DNA from: JBLHKE01 sp047619485
GTDB lineage: Bacteria > Verrucomicrobiota > Verrucomicrobiia > Verrucomicrobiales > DEV007
NCBI GenBank assembly: GCA_047619485.1
Contig: JBLHKE010000012.1
Location: 1 to 28,065 of the forward strand
Reading direction: 5' to 3'
Length of the DNA stretch: 28,065 bases
Part shown: one piece after another, positions 23,604 to 28,065 of the stretch
How positions within the stretch are numbered: the stretch's first letter is position 1
Layout of the letters: the number at the start of each line of letters is the position of its first letter
Notes under the pieces: generated by a model
Seen by the model: only the letters and a program-made list of their open reading frames with translations
Told to the model about the DNA's origin: nothing
Databases searched by the model: none
Program-made: the position numbers and the translations under genes

Positions 23604-25016
23604 ATGCTCACCTTTTCCGCTGGATCTGCTGGCCGCCGTCGTTGCGATGGTGTCTCGCGGCGTAGCTTTCTCAAAGCTGGTGCGCTGGGCTTCGGCGGGC
23701 TCACTTTTGCTGACCTGCTGCGTGCGGAGAGCCAGGCGGGCGTAGGTTCGTCGCGCAAGGCGATCATCAACATCCACCTCGACGGCGGTCCGCCGCAGAT
23801 GGACTTGATCGATCCCAAACCCGAGGCCAGTGCTGAAGTTCGCGGCGAGTTCGCCGCGATCCGCACGCGCATCCCTGGTTTTCATGTCACCGAGCTGATG
23901 CCGAAGATGGCGTCGATTGCCCACAAGGCGGTGTTCTTGCGATCTCTGGTCGGTGCGGAGGGCAAGCACGATGCTTTCCAATGCATGTCTGGTTTCAGCG
24001 AGAAAGATCTACAATCGCTCGGCGGCCGGCCAGCGATTGGCTGCGTGATCAACCAGTTATTAGGCACGCCGCAGGACGAGGTGCCGGCCTTTGTCGACCT
24101 GATGCAGGGGCGGCCGCTGGCGCGTAATTCGGCGCGTCCCGGATTCCTCGGCCCGGGGTGCAACGCGTTCCGCCCGGACATCTCCCACCTGTTCAAACGC
24201 GAGCTCGAGGAGGGGATGAAGGCCGAATTGGCCAAGCTCGGGCCGGGTCACTCGACGCCGCTCGATCTTCTCGAGGGCATGCCGGTCGGCCGGCTCGACA
24301 ACCGTCTCGAACTGCTCGCCGCACTCGACCAGCTGCCGCGTGAACTCGACTCGACCGGCAACATGGGCGCGCTCGATCAGTTTACCCAACAGGCATACAG
24401 CACCCTCACCTCGGGGAAAATTTCCGCGGCGATGGACCTCGACAAGGAGGACCCAAAGGTAGTCGATCTCTACACGCCACGGGTCGCCGACAGCCTCGCA
24501 TCCTACACCAGCGAGGGACCGCAGGCGGCGCGCAAACTGCTGCTCGCGCGGCGACTGGTCGAGGCCGGTGTGCGATGTGTGAGTGTTAGTATTTCAGATT
24601 TCGACACCCACCAGAAGAATGCGTCACGCATGCGCCAGCTCGGGCCGATCGTCGACCACGCGCTGCACGCCCTCATCACCGACCTCGACGAGCGTGGCAT
24701 GCTCGACGACGTGACGGTCGTCGCCTGGGGCGAGTTCGGGCGGTCGCCGAAGGTGAACAAAGACGGCGGGCGCGACCACTGGCCGAAGGTCGCCATGGGC
24801 ATCATGGCGGGCGGCGGGATGGAGGGTGGCCAGGTCATCGGTGCCACCGATCGCAACGCGGCGGAGGCGATCGAGCGCCCGGTGCACTACCAGGACGTCA
24901 TCGCCACGCTGTATCACAAGCTTGGTATCGATGCTGGGGCGGTGACCATTAAAGATCCGACTGGCAGGCCACAGTTTCTTGTCGACCGCGGCAAGCCGAT
25001 CGCGGAACTGGTGTAG
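23604..25016 (+). CDS. DUF1501 family Tat-exported protein
   Basis: 470 residues. The N-terminus CDGVSRRSFLKAGALGFGGL carries a perfect twin-arginine signal (RR at 19-20) of the form common to DUF1501 proteins of planctomycetes and verrucomicrobia. The body follows the family: INIHLDGGPPQMDLIDPKPE near the start, AVFLRSLVGAEGKHDAFQCM, a C-terminal alkaline-phosphatase-like part with SDFDTHQKNASRMRQLGPIV, DVTVVAWGEFGRSPKVNKDG and GRDHWPKV, and the closing VHYQDVIATLYHKLGID. DUF1501 is a sulfatase/alkaline-phosphatase-superfamily group whose substrates are unknown. In many genomes it is paired with a DUF1549/DUF1553 cytochrome-like gene; that partner is absent here, and a methyltransferase gene follows instead after 4 bp. 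Confidence 0.95.
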   Translation: MLTFSAGSAGRRRCDGVSRRSFLKAGALGFGGLTFADLLRAESQAGVGSSRKAIINIHLDGGPPQMDLIDPKPEASAEVRGEFAAIRTRIPGFHVTELMPKMASIAHKAVFLRSLVGAEGKHDAFQCMSGFSEKDLQSLGGRPAIGCVINQLLGTPQDEVPAFVDLMQGRPLARNSARPGFLGPGCNAFRPDISHLFKRELEEGMKAELAKLGPGHSTPLDLLEGMPVGRLDNRLELLAALDQLPRELDSTGNMGALDQFTQQAYSTLTSGKISAAMDLDKEDPKVVDLYTPRVADSLASYTSEGPQAARKLLLARRLVEAGVRCVSVSISDFDTHQKNASRMRQLGPIVDHALHALITDLDERGMLDDVTVVAWGEFGRSPKVNKDGGRDHWPKVAMGIMAGGGMEGGQVIGATDRNAAEAIERPVHYQDVIATLYHKLGIDAGAVTIKDPTGRPQFLVDRGKPIAELV

Positions 25017-25020
25017 TCCG

Positions 25021-25665
25021 ATGTCTGAGGAACCCGCCAATAGCGCCCCCGAGAAGCCGGTCAGTCTGTGGCGCCGGCTGCATCAATCCCACGCCAATCA
25101 GCGCCGGATCGAGACGCTGGCCGCGCACCTTGACCGGTTGACGCCGAGAAACGCGCGACTGCTCGATGTTGGGTGCGGAGACGGTAGGGTGGGGGACACG
25201 CTGCAGCGACGCCGGCCCGACATCCGCTACGAAGGCACCGAGGTGGTCGTGCGTGAGGGCTCCGCAATTCCGGTGCGTCTTTTCGACGGGCTCCACATCC
25301 CCTTCGGCGACGACGCCTTCGACGGCGTCGTGATGATCGACGTGCTCCACCACGCGACGGATCCGGTCGCGCTGCTGCGCGAGGCGATACGCGTTTCGTG
25401 CGGGCACCTCATCATCAAGGACCACCGGTTGGATGGTCTCTTTGCCCGCGCGACGCTCAGGTTCATGGATCACGTTGGCAACGAAGGTCACGCCATGGAC
25501 ATGCCCTACGATTACTGGCCCGAGGCAAAGACCCGTGCCGTCTGGGCCGAACTCGGCCTGGAGGTCGAGGAATTCACGTGCGACGTCAATCTCTATGCCC
25601 GGCCTGCAAGCCTGGTCTTCGGGCGTTCGCTGCACTACTTCGCACGGCTGGCAGTCCCTCGCTGA
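25021..25665 (+). CDS. Class I SAM-dependent methyltransferase
   Basis: 214 residues from the ATG at 25021, 4 bp after the DUF1501 stop; an earlier in-frame ATG at 24979 lies inside DUF1501 and is unlikely. Motif I is RLLDVGCGDGRVGDTL (about 45-60), followed by YEGTEVVVREGSAIPVRLFD (motif II/III region) and the FDGVVMIDVLHHATDPVALL segment (motif IV-like, Methyltransf_11 type). The C-terminal part (FMDHVGNEGHAMDMPYDYWP) resembles small-molecule or lipid/quinone type methyltransferases, but the substrate cannot be told. No signal peptide or membrane helix, so cytoplasmic. Its tight coupling to an exported DUF1501 protein is notable but not explained. Confidence 0.9.
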   Translation: MSEEPANSAPEKPVSLWRRLHQSHANQRRIETLAAHLDRLTPRNARLLDVGCGDGRVGDTLQRRRPDIRYEGTEVVVREGSAIPVRLFDGLHIPFGDDAFDGVVMIDVLHHATDPVALLREAIRVSCGHLIIKDHRLDGLFARATLRFMDHVGNEGHAMDMPYDYWPEAKTRAVWAELGLEVEEFTCDVNLYARPASLVFGRSLHYFARLAVPR

Positions 25666-25755
25666 GCGCATTCGTTCAGAACCGCCAGCGGGATTTATCG
25701 GGCGTCATCCGAGCGGCGTGCGTCGGGGTGAACATGATGCGTTGCGGGTCACCTT

Positions 25756-28065
25756 CTATCCGGGCGGTAATCTCTCCACACGGAAATAGACGCGCCCTGC
25801 TCCCACAAGCCCCGCCGGAACCAGGTCGAAGGTCTTCACTGTCTGTTCCCCCGCATCGGGCACGATCGAATCGTCTAGGTCTGCGCCCCAGTCCTTTAGG
25901 TCTTTCGAATACTTCACGGCGTATCTCGCGGTCTCGTTCGAATTCCACGTCAACGTCACCGAGTTGTCGCCAGGAGAATAGTCGATCGCAGTGATGGCGA
26001 AGCCACCCGCCGCCTCTCCTAACGCGGCGCCATCGAGCCTGACTTCCTCCAGGCGGGTCCAGCCCCAACTGCCGTCGTCGTTGTCGTAAAAGTCCAACTG
26101 GTAGTTGTCGGTTGTGCTGACGCCGGCACCGGTCAAATCATCGAGGGTGAGCGAGGTGGTTTCGGTAGCACCGCCCTGCGCGCCATGAAAGTAAACCGCA
26201 TCGTAGTTCCCGGTGCTCAGGTTGAGCAAGCCGACCCCTTTCTGACCTGCGTCTGTGCTGATTCCCATGCCTACTGCCGGTGGGTTAAAAGGATCCGGGG
26301 TGCCGTCCTGGTTGCCATTACCAGCATGAAAATCGATCTCGAGCACCGAACCGATTGGATCGACGCCACCAAAATTGATAACCGGCGAGCGGTAGATGAG
26401 ATTTACGTGGGCTCCATCGTGAGACCTGCGAGTGTTCCCGCTAGCGTTGATGCCACCGAAATAGGCGTCAATACCGTCGCCATCTGCTTGAGCGGCTTCG
26501 ACCCCGTTGTCAGCAATCCAAGACACTCCGTTGATAGTGGTCCAACCGTGTTCATTTCCAGGAGAGAAGTCCCAAACAAGATCGGCGCCAGAGGGCGGAT
26601 CAGGATCGGGTTTCACGACGGCATTGAGATTCACGCTCTCCAGTCGAGTCCAGCCCGAAGCACCGTCGTCGTGCTCGAAAAAATCCAAGCGGTAGTCGGC
26701 TGCGGCGTCGATGCCAGCGGTGGTCAGTTCAGCTAGTGTGAACCTGATGCTCTCGGGGTTGGCGCCTCCGTCCTCGGAGTCATAGATCACACCGTCATAG
26801 TTCCCGGTGGTCAGGTTGAAGAAGGCGAGACCTTTCTGACCGCTGGCATTTGAGATACCCCCGTTGTTGGCCAGAACTACATCTGGGGTCGCGGGGGCGG
26901 GGGAGCCATTCTGGTTTCCCTGACCACCAATGAAATCAACCTCGATCGCTAGATCGCCCGGGGGCGTAGCGCTGAAGTTGACAATCGGTGATTGGAAAAT
27001 CAAGGTCGTGTGAGTGGCGTCTTCGGCGAAGTCGGTGCCGTTTGTTGAGGCATGAACGCCGTCGGCAGCAAAGGAGGCGAACCCATTCACGGCCTCCCAG
27101 CCGTGATCGCCTCCTGGCGTGTCACTGAAGTCCCAAAAAACAGTGAACTCTGGCGGATCAGGTGTTACGACGGCATTGAGGTTCACGCTCTCCAGTCGGG
27201 TCCAGCCCGAAGTGCCATCGTCGTGCTCGAAAAAGTCCAAGCGATAGTCTGCTGCGGCGTCGACGCCAGCGGTGATCAGTTCAGCTAGGGTGAATGAGAT
27301 GGTCTCGGGGTTGTCTCCTCCGTTCTCGGAGTCATAGATCACATGGTCATAGTTCCCGGTGATCAGGTTGAGGAAGGCGAGACCTTTCTGTCCGCTGGCA
27401 TTTGAGCTGCCGCCGTTGTGGGCAAGAACTGCCGCTGGGTTCGCAGGGGCGGGGGAAGCGCTCTGGTTTCCCTGGCCACCGATGAAATCAACCTCGATGG
27501 CTACATCGTCCGGAGCCGTAGCGCTGAAATTGATCATTGGTGAACGGAAAAGCAAAGTCGTGTGAGAGGCGTCTTCGGCGAAGTCGGCACCGTTTGTTGA
27601 GGCATGGACTCCGTCGGCAGCAAAGGAAGCAAATCCATTCACGGCCTCCCATCCCTGATCGCCCCCTGCCTCGTCACTGAAGTCCCAAAATGCATTGAAG
27701 TTGGCGCCACCAGTGATCGCTGCGGCATCAAGCCTGACCTCTTCCAAGCGGGTCCAGCCCCAACTACCGTCGTCGTCCTCGTAAAAATCTAAGCGGTAGT
27801 TATCGGTTGTGCTGACGCCGGCGGCGGTCAGATCAGCTAGGGTGAGCGAGGTGGTTTCGGTAGCGCCGCCCTGCGCGGAATGAAAGTAAACCGCATCGTA
27901 GTTCCCGGTACTCAGGTTGAGCAAGGCAACACCTTTCTGACCGGCGTTTGTGGTGAGCCCTGCTACAATTGCCGCTCGGGTTGCAGGATCCGGGGTTCCG
28001 TCCTGGTTGCCATTACCAGCATGGAAATCGATCTCGAGCACCGGGTCGATCGCATTGACGGCGGC
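25756..28065 (-). CDS. Large secreted repeat protein, C-terminal part (5' end beyond window)
   Basis: The minus frame is open from the right edge (codon boundary at 28065) to TAG at 25756, 769 residues; the true start is outside the window and the GTG at 28041 is not a start, because the equivalent residues of the internal repeat continue before it. Four repeat units of about 184-187 residues are recognisable (a beta-rich module starting with WDFS-x-GGDxGWEAVNG or GNEHGWTTINGVSW and ending LDFFEHDDGxSGWTRLESVNL), followed by a final beta domain (GFAITAIDYSPGDNSVTLTW ... YFRVERLPPG) of the type that closes many secreted Verrucomicrobiota proteins. The modules resemble lectin/laminin-G or adhesin-like jelly rolls, but I cannot name the family. 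Probably an extracellular or surface protein. It converges on the methyltransferase gene. Confidence 0.85.
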   Translation of the reverse strand, partial: AAVNAIDPVLEIDFHAGNGNQDGTPDPATRAAIVAGLTTNAGQKGVALLNLSTGNYDAVYFHSAQGGATETTSLTLADLTAAGVSTTDNYRLDFYEDDDGSWGWTRLEEVRLDAAAITGGANFNAFWDFSDEAGGDQGWEAVNGFASFAADGVHASTNGADFAEDASHTTLLFRSPMINFSATAPDDVAIEVDFIGGQGNQSASPAPANPAAVLAHNGGSSNASGQKGLAFLNLITGNYDHVIYDSENGGDNPETISFTLAELITAGVDAAADYRLDFFEHDDGTSGWTRLESVNLNAVVTPDPPEFTVFWDFSDTPGGDHGWEAVNGFASFAADGVHASTNGTDFAEDATHTTLIFQSPIVNFSATPPGDLAIEVDFIGGQGNQNGSPAPATPDVVLANNGGISNASGQKGLAFFNLTTGNYDGVIYDSEDGGANPESIRFTLAELTTAGIDAAADYRLDFFEHDDGASGWTRLESVNLNAVVKPDPDPPSGADLVWDFSPGNEHGWTTINGVSWIADNGVEAAQADGDGIDAYFGGINASGNTRRSHDGAHVNLIYRSPVINFGGVDPIGSVLEIDFHAGNGNQDGTPDPFNPPAVGMGISTDAGQKGVGLLNLSTGNYDAVYFHGAQGGATETTSLTLDDLTGAGVSTTDNYQLDFYDNDDGSWGWTRLEEVRLDGAALGEAAGGFAITAIDYSPGDNSVTLTWNSNETARYAVKYSKDLKDWGADLDDSIVPDAGEQTVKTFDLVPAGLVGAGRVYFRVERLPPG
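26030..28065 (-). repeat. Tandem modules in A-B-B-A order within the repeat protein
   Basis: Spacing of the conserved TGGGACTTC codons is 552 bp (27679 to 27127) and 561 bp (27127 to 26566). Unit 1 (28065 to about 27703, partial) and unit 4 (about 26589 to 26030) share type A signatures (LLNLSTGNYDAVYFHxAQGG, then ATETTSLTL and LTxAGVSTTDNY), whereas units 2 and 3 share type B signatures (GLAFLNLITGNYDHVIYDSE, TAGVDAAADYRLDFFEHDDG). Units 2 and 3 are also closely similar at DNA level (for example around 26610-26760 versus 27160-27310), indicating recent internal duplication. Confidence 0.85.

Noticed and set aside
28041..28041. GTG at 28041 as start of the repeat protein
   Set aside because: The frame stays open to the window edge and the residues before GTG align with the equivalent part of the internal repeat, so the gene is 5'-truncated by the window.
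1..28065. CRISPR arrays, tRNA or rRNA genes, insertion sequences, phage genes
   Set aside because: No spaced direct repeats, cloverleaf-like sequence, rRNA-like stretches or transposase frames were seen on either strand.

Overview
The window looks like a chromosomal segment of a Verrucomicrobiota bacterium, probably a marine or aquatic Verrucomicrobiales relative. I infer this from gene content, not from a marker gene: a PDZ/DUF6288-type secreted protein, CxxC zinc-ribbon N-termini, DUF1501 Tat protein, sialate O-acetylesterase and FAD-dependent oxidoreductase with signal peptides, a giant repeat protein ending in the 'VTLTWNS...Y' type domain common in that phylum, and a near-absence of Shine-Dalgarno sequences. 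No rRNA, tRNA, CRISPR array or intact insertion sequence was seen.

Region 1 (1-2788, minus): a large secreted PDZ/alpha-toroid/HEAT protein that runs off the left edge.

Region 2 (2996-18262) is the core: a two-armed type IV pilus / MSHA-like secretion locus. The minus arm reads, in transcription order, PilM-PilN fusion (MshI-like), PilO-like (MshJ-like), PilP/GspC-like (MshK-like) and an MshL-like secretin that carries two zinc ribbons at its N-terminus. The plus arm starts with a REC-PAS-GGDEF-EAL c-di-GMP enzyme whose catalytic motifs all look intact, followed by three tandem paralogous pilins, a strong terminator, an MshE-like ATPase with a recognisable (partly degenerate) c-di-GMP-binding MshEN domain, a GspF/MshG platform protein, and two long paralogous pseudopilins. 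The two arms diverge from a short AT-rich promoter region around 8171-8305. The layout suggests a pilus whose assembly or use is tuned by c-di-GMP, with pilin expression uncoupled from machinery expression by the terminator. No prepilin peptidase, PilT or MshM/MshN is present here, so these must be elsewhere.

Region 3 (18263-19005) is a gene graveyard. It holds a roughly 95 % identical, stop-containing and internally deleted copy of about 205 bp of the sialate O-acetylesterase gene found 3.6 kb away, fused by recombination to a start-less fragment of an unknown protein, plus a further coding-like scrap.

Region 4 (19006-25665): secreted FAD-dependent oxidoreductase and sialate O-acetylesterase (minus, a likely two-gene unit), a 514-bp gap with another start-less coding remnant, then DUF1501 protein and a SAM methyltransferase (plus, 4 bp apart).

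Region 5 (25756-28065, minus): the C-terminal part of a large secreted repeat protein with units of about 185 residues in an A-B-B-A order, running off the right edge.
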